Assembly (NCBI GenBank): GCA_964587175.1
Contig: CAZPKK010000018.1
Span: 1 to 26,197, forward strand
DNA: 26,197 bases
Source: CALXVA01 sp964587175
GTDB taxonomy: Bacteria > Bacillota > Clostridia > TANB77 > CAG-508
Direction of reading: 5' to 3'
This document shows positions 17,637 to 23,640 of this stretch, piece by piece. Made by a program: the position numbers and the translations under genes. Within the stretch, counting starts at the first letter, position 1. Each line of letters opens with the position of its first letter. The notes beneath the pieces were generated by a model. That model ran no database searches, was not told the origin of the DNA, and saw nothing but the letters and a program-made list of their open reading frames with translations.

Positions 17637-17730
17637 TAGCACAAAATTAGTCGTAACCTCTATACTATGCTCTCACATCTCACTTCTCAAGCAGCACATT
17701 ATACAAGCTACTTACTAAATTTTTGTGCTA
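17637..17730 (-). ncRNA. Structured RNA element between rpsO and pnp
   Basis: A long-range stem closes this segment. TAGCACAAAA (17637-17646) pairs with TTTTGTGCTA (17721-17730). After a two-base bulge, TTAGT (17647-17651) pairs with ACTAA (17714-17718). Inside, AAGCAGC (17689-17695) pairs with GCTACTT (17707-17713), with one pair that is G-U in the minus-strand RNA. A purine-rich strand remains single. It is probably a cis-acting leader of pnp rather than a separate RNA. Confidence 0.45.
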
Positions 17731-17832
17731 ATAATTATTTTTACTAAATTTTAGAATATTTTTTAATACTAAATTCATAATATTATTTTAGTACTAAACA
17801 CTATTTCTTACATAAACTCCTAATCTCATAAA

Positions 17833-17864
17833 TGGGCGGTTTAGCCAAAAAGCCAAAACGCCCA
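17833..17864 (-). terminator. Hairpin directly after rpsO, weak terminator or RNA-stability stem
   Basis: TGGGCG and CGCCCA close a stem. An inner six-pair stem (GTTTAGCC side against GCCAAAAC) follows a mismatch, with a loop of about six bases. On the minus strand only TTTAT follows, so termination is probably partial and leaves pnp readthrough. Confidence 0.5.
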
Positions 17865-17874
17865 ATATACAAGC

Positions 17875-18138
17875 TTATTTTCTTAATCCTAATTTTGCAA
17901 CGATATCTCTGTATCTTTGAACATCTTTTCTTTCCAAGTAATTAAGTAAGTTCCTTCTTGCTCCAACCATCTTTAAAAGACCTCTTCTAGAATGGTTATC
18001 TTTTTTATGAACTTTTAAATGTTCTGTAAGTTCGTTAATTCTTTCTGTAAGAAGAGCTATTTGAACTTCTGGTGAACCAGTGTCTTTCTCATCTCTTCTA
18101 TAAGTTTTAATTATTTCTTGTTTCTTTTCAGCCGTCAT
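17875..18138 (-). CDS. rpsO: 30S ribosomal protein S15
   Basis: 87 residues, the full family length. It shows the S15 signature from TGSPEVQIALLTERINELTEHL through KKDNHSRRGLLKMVGARRNLLNYL to RYRDIVAKLGLRK. S15 binds the central domain of 16S rRNA early in 30S assembly. The start is ATG 18138 with AGGAGG nine bases before. It has its own promoter and a leader of about 85 bases. It is followed by pnp on the same strand, the conserved arrangement. Confidence 0.98.
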   Translation of the reverse strand: MTAEKKQEIIKTYRRDEKDTGSPEVQIALLTERINELTEHLKVHKKDNHSRRGLLKMVGARRNLLNYLERKDVQRYRDIVAKLGLRK

Positions 18139-18229
18139 AATTACACCTCCTAAAATTTATTATTTGCCTTAAACTGAGTTATAGTGGTGCATTTTCCTAA
18201 AACTAAGTATAAGGTAATTAACATTTAGT

Positions 18230-18258
18230 ATTGTAACACAGATTACAATAAAAAGCAA
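18230..18258 (-). promoter_or_regulatory. Promoter of rpsO-pnp
   Basis: On the minus strand, TTGCTT (18253-18258), 17 bases, TACAAT (18230-18235). The resulting leader of about 85 bases can pair CCTTA with TAAGG around a long loop, a possible S15 feedback site; this last point is inference. Confidence 0.75.
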
Positions 18259-18330
18259 GTAAATAGAAAAATTCTTTAATTACATTTGCTTAATCTAATA
18301 ATAATTTTTATAAAACAGATTATTTTTTTA

Positions 18331-19035
18331 TCATATCAGTGCAAAAATTGCTAGAATAATAACTTTAACAATTATCATTGCAGTCAACTGAAAATTTGTT
18401 ATAGGAATACCTATTCTATTTAGCTCATCTAATTTGTTTAGAATCATTTCTATATCTTCATCTGTAACATTTTTATCTTTTTGCTGATATTTTTTCATAT
18501 ATTTTTCCGCAACATATATTGCTTTGCTCATTGCTTCATTTTCCAAATACATTCGTACTATACAATAAATTATGCTTAAAATCAAAAAAATATTTATATA
18601 TAAATTTACATTTCCTATATTAAATAATATTAAAAATATGGCTGCTATAAAGTATAATAAAAAAATATTTGAGTATATAAAATTAAAAAAGAGTATTCTC
18701 CTGTTTTGAACAGAATGTAAACATTCATGTGCTATTGTCTGTATTCTTGTAAAAGTATCTTGTATATCTGCTATTATTATTTTATTTGAAATAGCTATAT
18801 ATAAACTTGTTTTTGATTCTTTTTCTTCTTCTATCATCACATTCGTATTATTAAGCTGTTTTAAAATTTCTTCACATATTTCTCTATTTTTAGGAAATTT
18901 ATCACCTATTTTATTTGTTTTTTCGTCATATCCAATTTGTTTTATTTTCTTTATATCTTTTATATGAATATTTAAACCTATTTTTAGTAAAAAAATTGCT
19001 ATTATGCTCATTATGATAATTAGTATATATTCCAT
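18331..19035 (-). CDS. Membrane-bound HExxH zinc metallopeptidase-like protein
   Basis: 234 residues from ATG 19035, chosen because AAAGGAG lies seven bases before it; the frame continues upstream to 19137 without a binding site and overlaps a terminator. One TM helix at 2-19 is followed by a short domain ending in IAHECLHSVQ (H103, E104, H107). Two helices follow (about 117-137 and 143-160), then YLENEAMSKA, where E163 or E165 could be the third zinc ligand, and a final helix at about 213-234. The HExxH-between-helices layout recalls the YugP/pfam04298 and M48-type membrane peptidases. The usual HEAGHA is here HECLHS. The family is uncertain and the substrate unknown. Confidence 0.6.
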   Translation of the reverse strand: MEYILIIIMSIIAIFLLKIGLNIHIKDIKKIKQIGYDEKTNKIGDKFPKNREICEEILKQLNNTNVMIEEEKESKTSLYIAISNKIIIADIQDTFTRIQTIAHECLHSVQNRRILFFNFIYSNIFLLYFIAAIFLILFNIGNVNLYINIFLILSIIYCIVRMYLENEAMSKAIYVAEKYMKKYQQKDKNVTDEDIEMILNKLDELNRIGIPITNFQLTAMIIVKVIILAIFALI

Positions 19036-19065
19036 TTTTCTGCTCCTTTTCTCTGAATTTTTACA

Positions 19066-19108
19066 CACAAAAAGCTTTTGGTATGCTAATAAAAACATAT
19101 CAAAAGCT
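19066..19108 (-). terminator. Terminator after YlbF-family gene
   Basis: AGCTTTTGGTATG (19073-19085) pairs with CATATCAAAAGCT (19096-19108), with one wobble pair, around a ten-base loop. On the minus strand it is followed by TTTTTGTGTG. Confidence 0.75.
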
Positions 19109-19182
19109 GAATAACAACTATTTTTTATTATCGACAAATTGCTTAGTTTAAGTAAAATTGCTTATATTAAAGATTAATTTTT

Positions 19183-19515
19183 TTAAAGTACATCTCTTAT
19201 TGCTTCTGCTATTATTTTATTCACATCAGCAATCATTACATTAAATTTCACTTCTAAATCAAAATATTCTTTTATTTGTTTATCTTGTACAAGCATTGTG
19301 TACATTTCTTCTAACTTTTTTGTTTTTTCTTCATTCTTTTCTTCACCAGTATACTGCATAAGTTGCACATCATATCTTAATTTTTCAAACTCTTCAACCT
19401 TAGCTTTTGAATCCGGGTTATTCATTACCATATTCTTTAATTTCTTATATGATTTATACTCCTCTGATTCTCTTATTTCACTAGCTAATCGATTTGCTGT
19501 ATCATATACATTCAT
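19183..19515 (-). CDS. YlbF/YmcA family (DUF964) protein
   Basis: 110 residues, almost entirely alpha-helical and charged. It has the family N-terminus (VYDTANRLASEIRESEEYKSYKKL) and an FEKLRYDVQLMQYTGE segment, ending in ADVNKIIAEAIRDVL. In Bacillus, YlbF and YmcA form a complex with YaaT that modulates RNase Y-dependent mRNA maturation; clostridial members are less studied. The start is ATG 19515 after AAAGGTGAG. It lies after the GT4 gene with a repeat element in the gap, and before a terminator. Which paralogue this is cannot be said from sequence alone. Confidence 0.85.
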   Translation of the reverse strand: MNVYDTANRLASEIRESEEYKSYKKLKNMVMNNPDSKAKVEEFEKLRYDVQLMQYTGEEKNEEKTKKLEEMYTMLVQDKQIKEYFDLEVKFNVMIADVNKIIAEAIRDVL

Positions 19516-19546
19516 TCTCTAACTCACCTTTCATTTTTTTATTTTA

Positions 19547-19643
19547 CAAATTGAGGACACACGTTAATATGTGTATTGTCTAATCTATTAACGCCTGTCC
19601 CTATTTTACACTTTTTTCCACAAATACGACTGTCCTCAATTTG
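19547..19643. repeat. 97-bp element with 13-bp perfect terminal inverted repeats
   Basis: The ends CAAATTGAGGACA (19547-19559) and TGTCCTCAATTTG (19631-19643) are exact complements. Inside, CGTTAATA (19562-19569) pairs with TATTAACG (19586-19593). Next to it, CTGTCCCTATTTTACACT (19595-19612) resembles the core of the 8111-8178 repeat. There is no ORF. It looks like a MITE or REP-type insertion between the GT4 and YlbF-family genes. Confidence 0.6.
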
Positions 19644-19647
19644 GAAT

Positions 19648-20940
19648 TTACGCATATGCATGTTTTTTCTTGAATGCTAACAAATTTGTAATTTCTTTTT
19701 CTGTATTCTTTGCTTTCGAGGTCTTTTTTGCCTTTTCTTGAGCAATCTGCTCTGCTTGTCTTTGTGCCATTGTTTTGCAAATTGCTTTTTCATATATATA
19801 ATGTGTTTCTTGTGCAATTTTATTCCAATTAAATCCTTCTTTTACTTTTACTTTTGCCTTTTTAGCTACATTTGCAGCAAGTTGTCCATCAAATAATAAA
19901 CTTAAAACAGAATCTGCTATTGAATTTGGATTTCCAGCATAGCTTTTCATTCCATCCATTCTATGTTCTACTATTTCATTTAGTCCTCCTATATCAGATA
20001 CTACAGTTGGTACTCCTGCAAGCATTGCTTCTAATGCAACTATTCCAAATGGTTCATATGTACTTGGAAATACTGCCACATCTGCACATTTATACATTTT
20101 CTGTACTTGCTTTCCGGTTAAGTAACCTGTAAAATATACTTTATTAGAAAGTCCTAGACCATCTACTTGAGCTTTTAACTCATCTAACATTCCGCCTTTT
20201 CCAGCAACTATCAATTTTGCGTCATGATAATTTGCTAAAATCTTTGGCATTGCTGAAATTAAATGTTGTACGCCTTTTTCATACACTAATCTTCCCATAT
20301 ATAGAATTATTTTTTCATTATCCATTGCATATTGTCTTCTAAAATCATAATCTCTATCTATTCCATTGAAATTGTTTAAATTTATTCCATTTGGTACAAC
20401 ATTTATTTTATCAAATGGTAGTCCAAATAATCCTTGTACATGTCCTTTCATATAATTACTATTTACTATAACTTCTGTAGATTCATATGTTAGAAGCCAT
20501 TCTGTATCATTTATATATCTTTGAGTATCATCATGAATTCCAGAATTTCTTCCAGCTTCAGTTGCATGTATTGTAGAAACAAGTGGTATATCATATGAAC
20601 TTTTTAGAATTTTTGCAGCATTTGCAACTAACCAATCATGTGCATGAATTACATCAAATTTTCCATTTTTGTTGATTATTTCTGATGCTTTAGCAGCTAG
20701 ATTAAAATTAAGCTGTAAAATCCAATCTATAAAATTATTAGGATGTATTATATAGTTATCTACTCTATACACATCCACGCCTTTGTCATTTTCATAATAT
20801 GGTGCATTTCCATCTTTATATGTTACAACAGTAACTTCGTGACCGTCTTTAATTAACCTTTTTGACAAATCATGCACAACTCTAGCAATCCCTCCAACAA
20901 CTCTTGGAGGATATTCCCATGTCAACATTAATATTTTCAT
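19648..20940 (-). CDS. GT4 glycosyltransferase, glycogen/starch synthase-like
   Basis: A GT-B fold retaining transferase of about 430 residues. The N-terminal domain starts MKILMLTWEYPPRVVGGIARVVHDLS (glycine-rich acceptor/donor loop) with HAHDW at about 100. The C-terminal donor domain has YMGRLVYEKGVQHLI and the GT4 motif PSTYEPFGIVALEAMLAGVP with the two conserved Glu residues. A Lys-rich tail ends the protein. Proteins of this type accompany GH57 branching enzymes in several bacteria and are annotated as glycogen synthase, which fits the branching enzyme and phosphorylase in this window. Sequence alone does not exclude another sugar transfer. I use ATG 20940, nine bases after AAAGGGG, rather than the TTG six bases upstream. 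Confidence 0.75.
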   Translation of the reverse strand: MKILMLTWEYPPRVVGGIARVVHDLSKRLIKDGHEVTVVTYKDGNAPYYENDKGVDVYRVDNYIIHPNNFIDWILQLNFNLAAKASEIINKNGKFDVIHAHDWLVANAAKILKSSYDIPLVSTIHATEAGRNSGIHDDTQRYINDTEWLLTYESTEVIVNSNYMKGHVQGLFGLPFDKINVVPNGINLNNFNGIDRDYDFRRQYAMDNEKIILYMGRLVYEKGVQHLISAMPKILANYHDAKLIVAGKGGMLDELKAQVDGLGLSNKVYFTGYLTGKQVQKMYKCADVAVFPSTYEPFGIVALEAMLAGVPTVVSDIGGLNEIVEHRMDGMKSYAGNPNSIADSVLSLLFDGQLAANVAKKAKVKVKEGFNWNKIAQETHYIYEKAICKTMAQRQAEQIAQEKAKKTSKAKNTEKEITNLLAFKKKHAYA

Positions 20941-20996
20941 TGGCAATAGCCCCTTTCACTTTTTTCTTTTGCTTTTCTCTTAAATTCACTAGATAT

Positions 20997-21025
20997 ATTG
21001 TATACAAAAAACTATCAAAAGTAAA
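20997..21025 (-). promoter_or_regulatory. Promoter of GT4 gene
   Basis: On the minus strand, TTTACT (21020-21025), 17 bases, TACAAT (20997-21002), about 55 bases before the ATG. Confidence 0.65.
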
Positions 21026-21148
21026 CATTTTTTTCGAATTTTTTATAATATTTTTCTATCATTTTCAATTTATTAAATTTATCTCCATTTTTATCGTTTT
21101 TTTCCTTAAAATCTGTTTCTTTTCTTTCTTTTTTCCTTAAATCATTTC

Positions 21149-21177
21149 TTGTAATTTTATATGATATATAGTATAAT
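21149..21177 (+). promoter_or_regulatory. Promoter of tmRNA
   Basis: TTGTAA (21149-21154), 17 bases, then a perfect TATAAT (21172-21177). The predicted start is about ten bases before the mature tmRNA 5' end. Confidence 0.8.
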
Positions 21178-21194
21178 AAATATTGTACATTTAT

Positions 21195-21558
21195 GGGGAT
21201 GTATTTGGTTTCGACAGTAATTCTAAAGTACAAATAGCGAGTAGTGGATGGTCGCTTTGGCCACTATAAAAAAGCGAAAAATAAATATAAACGCTGATAA
21301 TAGAGAATTAGCATACGCTGCTGCCTAATTATAGGTAGCCCGTCAGTCTAAAACTCCCCACAGTTTTAGATATGGCGATTATTCTGTGGGATAACAAATT
21401 TATTCTGTGTCATAAGAATAGAGGGTAATTTTTTGACTACCTAAAAATATAATTTGTTTGTTAATTAGTTTTTAGGGAATTTTCTTAACAAACTGCACTC
21501 GGAGAAGTTTGTATGGCAGGGTTGCTGGACATGAGTTCGACTCTCATCATCTCCACCA
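21195..21558 (+). ncRNA. ssrA: Transfer-messenger RNA (tmRNA)
   Basis: It rescues stalled ribosomes by trans-translation with SmpB and tags the nascent peptide for proteolysis. The 5' end GGGGATG pairs with CATCTCC at the 3' end, leaving ACCA, so the CCA end is encoded. TTTGGTTTCGAC near the 5' end and GTTCGACTCTCATCATCTCC at the 3' end are the diagnostic tRNA-like-domain sequences. The tag reading frame starts at GCT 21293 and stops at TAA 21326-21328, giving the peptide ADNRELAYAAA, a typical degradation tag ending in AAA. Pseudoknot-forming repeats fill the space between the tag and the 3' domain. It has its own promoter and terminator. Confidence 0.97.
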
Positions 21559-21561
21559 CAA

Positions 21562-21600
21562 AAAAAAGAAACACGATTTTTATACCCGTGTTTCTTTTTT
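21562..21600. terminator. Bidirectional terminator of tmRNA
   Basis: AAAAAAGAAACACG (21562-21575) pairs exactly with CGTGTTTCTTTTTT (21587-21600), so a T-run follows on either strand. It ends ssrA and the convergent membrane-protein gene. Confidence 0.9.
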
Positions 21601-21611
21601 ACTTATATGTA

Positions 21612-22235
21612 TTATTTTTCTTCTACTTCTTCTTTAGGTTTTTTCCTTTCAGCAAAATAAATTATAGATGTTAGTAATACTCCTAATGTTGCAGTTATTA
21701 ATTGTGTTAATCCCATTGATGTTTGTAATACAGAAACTTGTTGCTCTGGGAAAATATTAAATACATTAAGCACATTAAAAATGCCATATATAACTAATAC
21801 TTTTAAAATTATACCTACAATACCTGCCACAAAATAATTTTGCTTTTTTTCTAACATTAGCCACTTATATGAAAATACTAATATAAAGTTACCTATCCAT
21901 ATTGCTGGAATCATATATATCATAAATACTGATGAAGTTTTAAACACATATCCTCCAAGTATAGTTGCTACACTTGGCATAGTTACAACACCAATTATCT
22001 TCTTCCATCCTTTTAAATTTATTCCTGTTATAACTAAAGCCATATTCACTATTGTTCCAATAATCAATTGAGAATTTGTGGATATAACACTAGTTGATCC
22101 GAATATTTTATTTAATATTTGTCCTAAAAAAGTTGGTACTAATAAAGCTAATAAAAATATTATAATTGTTTGTGCAATATCTATTCCTTTTGAATAATCT
22201 TTTACTCTTTTATTTATTACCTTTTCTTCTTCCAT
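21612..22235 (-). CDS. Six-helix integral membrane protein of unknown function
   Basis: 207 residues. After a short charged N-terminus (EEEKVINKRVKDYSKGID) about six hydrophobic helices follow, at about 20-43, 55-73, 80-99, 103-123, 133-153 and 172-195. The C-terminus is Lys/Glu-rich (ERKKPKEEVEEK). A loop with NLKGWKKIIG and a helix start TMPSVATILGGY are the most distinctive segments. I do not recognise the family. The size and helix count are compatible with a transporter subunit such as an ECF S-component, but no motif supports that. The start is ATG 22235 after GGGAGG, with an extended -10 promoter upstream. It converges on tmRNA and diverges from the GC-rich unit. Confidence 0.75.
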   Translation of the reverse strand: MEEEKVINKRVKDYSKGIDIAQTIIIFLLALLVPTFLGQILNKIFGSTSVISTNSQLIIGTIVNMALVITGINLKGWKKIIGVVTMPSVATILGGYVFKTSSVFMIYMIPAIWIGNFILVFSYKWLMLEKKQNYFVAGIVGIILKVLVIYGIFNVLNVFNIFPEQQVSVLQTSMGLTQLITATLGVLLTSIIYFAERKKPKEEVEEK

Positions 22236-22272
22236 TACTTACCTCCCTTATTTTTTATTAGTTTTCGTACAT

Positions 22273-22281
22273 ATTATATCA
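22273..22281 (-). promoter_or_regulatory. Extended -10 promoter of the 21612-22235 gene
   Basis: On the minus strand TGATATAAT, a perfect extended -10 (TGnTATAAT). No good -35 is visible. It is about 38 bases before the ATG. Confidence 0.5.
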
Positions 22282-22336
22282 TAAGAATAAAAAAAAGATT
22301 ACAATTTTTATTAAATATATTTGCTGTTACCATAAC

Positions 22337-22365
22337 TTGATGCTTTATGTAAAATATGGTATAAT
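22337..22365 (+). promoter_or_regulatory. Strong extended -10 promoter of GC-rich unit
   Basis: TTGATG (22337-22342), 17 bases, TATAAT (22360-22365), preceded by TG at 22357-22358 to give TGGTATAAT. The -10 is perfect and extended, and the predicted start is near 22372. The AT-rich promoter matches host style, unlike the GC-rich transcript it drives. Confidence 0.8.
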
Positions 22366-22393
22366 ATATTTGATCCCGTTTTGGGAGGTTCCT

Positions 22394-22441
22394 ATGGCCA
22401 TAACATCAAAGGAGGTATCAATTTTATATGGCCAAATATGA
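22394..22441 (+). CDS. 15-codon leader ORF overlapping the GC-rich ORF
   Basis: ATG 22394 follows GGGAGG by five bases and reads MAITSKEVSILYGQI before TGA at 22439-22441. It contains the AAAGGAGG ribosome binding site of the next ORF and overlaps its first 14 bases in another frame. Both starts lie in the repeated octamer TATGGCCA. TGGCCATA (22395-22402) is also the exact complement of TATGGCCA (22427-22434), so the leader can pair with and hide the downstream ATG. Whether it is translated is unknown. Confidence 0.5.
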   Translation: MAITSKEVSILYGQI

Positions 22442-22844
22442 TTACATGGGCTATTGCCCAGAAGACGCATTTATCCGGAGGACAATGCAGGAGGTTCCAG
22501 CTCCTGTATTGTCCAACAGGGTTCTAGAGATCCTGGGCGCAAGAACAGCGTCCATGGTCTATGACGGGGATGTAGCCCCATGTGATGGCGGCTACATCGT
22601 CAATGCCCTTCTTGAGGCCACCGACACCTTCGGTGTCGAGGTGGCCACGTGTATATCGGTCCTGGATCCGGACCCGGTTCTAGGCAGAATAATTCTCCTC
22701 AGGGATTGTCTGAATCCCTTCCGGCTGCCGACCGAGGGGTTCCGGTTCCGGGATAGCCGCTACATCGTGGTCATCCAGAAAAGGGAGTTAGGGCTAGAGA
22801 TTTTCGTCTGCAAGCGCCAGCTCGGTGCTGACAAGCTCGGCTGA
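22428..22844 (+). CDS. GC-rich 138-codon ORF of unknown function, within hairpin-rich RNA
   Basis: The ORF runs from ATG 22428 (AAAGGAGG twelve bases before) to TGA 22842-22844. The product starts MAKYDYMGYCPEDAFIRR and includes CDGGYIVNALLEATDTFGVE, then VLDPDPVLGR and RYIVVIQKRELGLEIFVCKR. It looks like a small alpha/beta protein with four or five cysteines and no signal peptide or membrane helix. I recognise no family. Composition is very unlike the neighbours: 22561-22620 is 57% GC and 22621-22680 is 63% GC, with frequent GCC, CTG, CGG, CCG and GTC codons. The unit has its own promoter and terminator, so it is self-contained and may be transferred. The same bases fold into a chain of hairpins, so the RNA itself may be functional. 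A coding role is likely but not certain. Confidence 0.6.
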   Translation: MAKYDYMGYCPEDAFIRRTMQEVPAPVLSNRVLEILGARTASMVYDGDVAPCDGGYIVNALLEATDTFGVEVATCISVLDPDPVLGRIILLRDCLNPFRLPTEGFRFRDSRYIVVIQKRELGLEIFVCKRQLGADKLG

Positions 22845-22854
22845 GCAAGCAGAC
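22447..22854 (+). ncRNA. Candidate structured RNA: string of hairpins across the GC-rich ORF
   Basis: Non-overlapping inverted repeats follow one another. 22447-22460 TGGGC/GCCCA. 22480-22514, 14 pairs with one wobble and a seven-base loop. 22535-22553 GGGCGC/GCGTCC. 22569-22598, 9+4 pairs with one bulged C and a three-base loop. 22616-22646, 13 pairs with a small bulge and a three-base loop. 22658-22674 GGTCC/GGACC. 22701-22719 AGGGATT/AATCCCT. 22722-22759 CGGCT/AGCCG. 22806-22854 GTCTGC/GCAGAC, enclosing two small hairpins and spanning the stop codon. The terminator hairpin follows. Three stems of 13-14 pairs with short loops in about 170 bases are not expected by chance. No known RNA family is recognised. 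Confidence 0.5.
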
Positions 22855-22858
22855 TATC

Positions 22859-22905
22859 GGAGACCACCAGCCTCACGTTGGTGGTCTCCACTTTTTTTTA
22901 TTTTT
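22859..22905 (+). terminator. Strong terminator of GC-rich unit
   Basis: GGAGACCACCA (22859-22869) pairs with TGGTGGTCTCC (22879-22889), extended inward by a wobble and a C-G pair, followed by eight T residues from 22892. Confidence 0.95.
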
Positions 22906-22908
22906 CTC

Positions 22909-22937
22909 TTGCATTCACTGATATTTTATGCTAATAT
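22909..22937 (+). promoter_or_regulatory. Promoter of tRNA-Trp
   Basis: TTGCAT (22909-22914), 17 bases, TAATAT (22932-22937), with TG at 22929-22930 (extended -10). An overlapping TATAAT at 22935-22940 is the alternative. It lies immediately after the preceding terminator. Confidence 0.55.
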
Positions 22938-22954
22938 AATAAGGTAAATTGCAT

Positions 22955-23030
22955 AGGGGCATAGTGTCAATGGTTAGCACGATGGTCTCCAAAACCACAA
23001 GTCTGAGTTCGAGTCTTAGTGCCCCTGCCA
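22955..23030 (+). tRNA. tRNA-Trp (anticodon CCA)
   Basis: 76 bases including an encoded 3' CCA. Acceptor AGGGGCA pairs with TGCCCCT. The D arm is GTG...CAC with TGGTTAG in its loop. The anticodon loop is CTCCAAA with CCA at positions 34-36. The T arm is CTGAG-TTCGAGT-CTTAG. The anticodon stem has one A-C mismatch at its base. An AT-rich terminator follows. Confidence 0.95.
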
Positions 23031-23038
23031 AATCATTG

Positions 23039-23073
23039 ATACACAATTGTTCCAATTGTGTATTTTATTTTTT
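23039..23073 (+). terminator. Terminator of tRNA-Trp
   Basis: ATACACAATTG and CAATTGTGTAT form an 11-bp perfect stem with a TTC loop, followed by TTTATTTTTT. Confidence 0.9.
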
Positions 23074-23090
23074 AGTTAGAGGATTTGTTT

Positions 23091-23606
23091 ATGAAGAAAA
23101 ATTTAGAAAATGAAATAGATGTTACTGAAAATAATGAAAAAGATATAGTATCAAATGAAGAAAATAAATTAGTTAAACAAAATAGTTTAGTTAATCTTTT
23201 CAAAAAATTTTTTACTAAAGAAATAATTTTATATATTATTTTTGGTGCTTTAACAACTTTAGTAAATATTGGTTCTTTTTATATTATGACAACTTTTTTT
23301 AACATAAACGATACTTCTGCCAATAATATTGCAATTGTTCTTGCTGTATTTTTTGCATATTTTACTAATAAGGATTTAGTTTTTCATTCTGAAGCAAATA
23401 GCTTTGGTGAAAAATTTATAGAGTTTGCTAAATTTATTTTAGGCAGATTTGTTACTATGTTTATTGAATCAATTGGAGGTTCTTTGTTATTTAAATATGC
23501 ACCTATTCCTTCAATTGTTAGCAAATGTTTAATTACTGTTATTGTTATTATTTTAAATTTCTTTATAAGTAAGTTTTTTGCTTTTAAATCAAGTAAAAGT
23601 AAATAA
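23091..23606 (+). CDS. GtrA family membrane protein
   Basis: 171 residues. An acidic, Asn/Glu-rich N-terminal extension (1-40) precedes four TM helices: about 47-67 (starting EIILYIIFGALTTLVNIGSFY), 73-92, 108-130 and 142-160. The GtrA signature FFAYFTNKDLVFHS lies between helices two and three, and the end ISKFFAFKSSKSK is typical. GtrA proteins are thought to move polyprenyl-linked sugars across the membrane for surface polysaccharide or teichoic acid glycosylation. I use ATG 23091 with AGAGG eight bases before it; a TTG at 23085 is in frame but inside the spacer. It is followed closely by the broken M23 gene. Confidence 0.88.
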   Translation: MKKNLENEIDVTENNEKDIVSNEENKLVKQNSLVNLFKKFFTKEIILYIIFGALTTLVNIGSFYIMTTFFNINDTSANNIAIVLAVFFAYFTNKDLVFHSEANSFGEKFIEFAKFILGRFVTMFIESIGGSLLFKYAPIPSIVSKCLITVIVIILNFFISKFFAFKSSKSK

Positions 23607-23640
23607 TATATTTCGGGGGCTATTAGATAGGAGGGTTATT

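Noticed and set aside
19036..19137. Longer start for the metallopeptidase
   Set aside because: The extra codons run through the terminator of the upstream gene and have no ribosome binding site; AAAGGAG supports ATG 19035.
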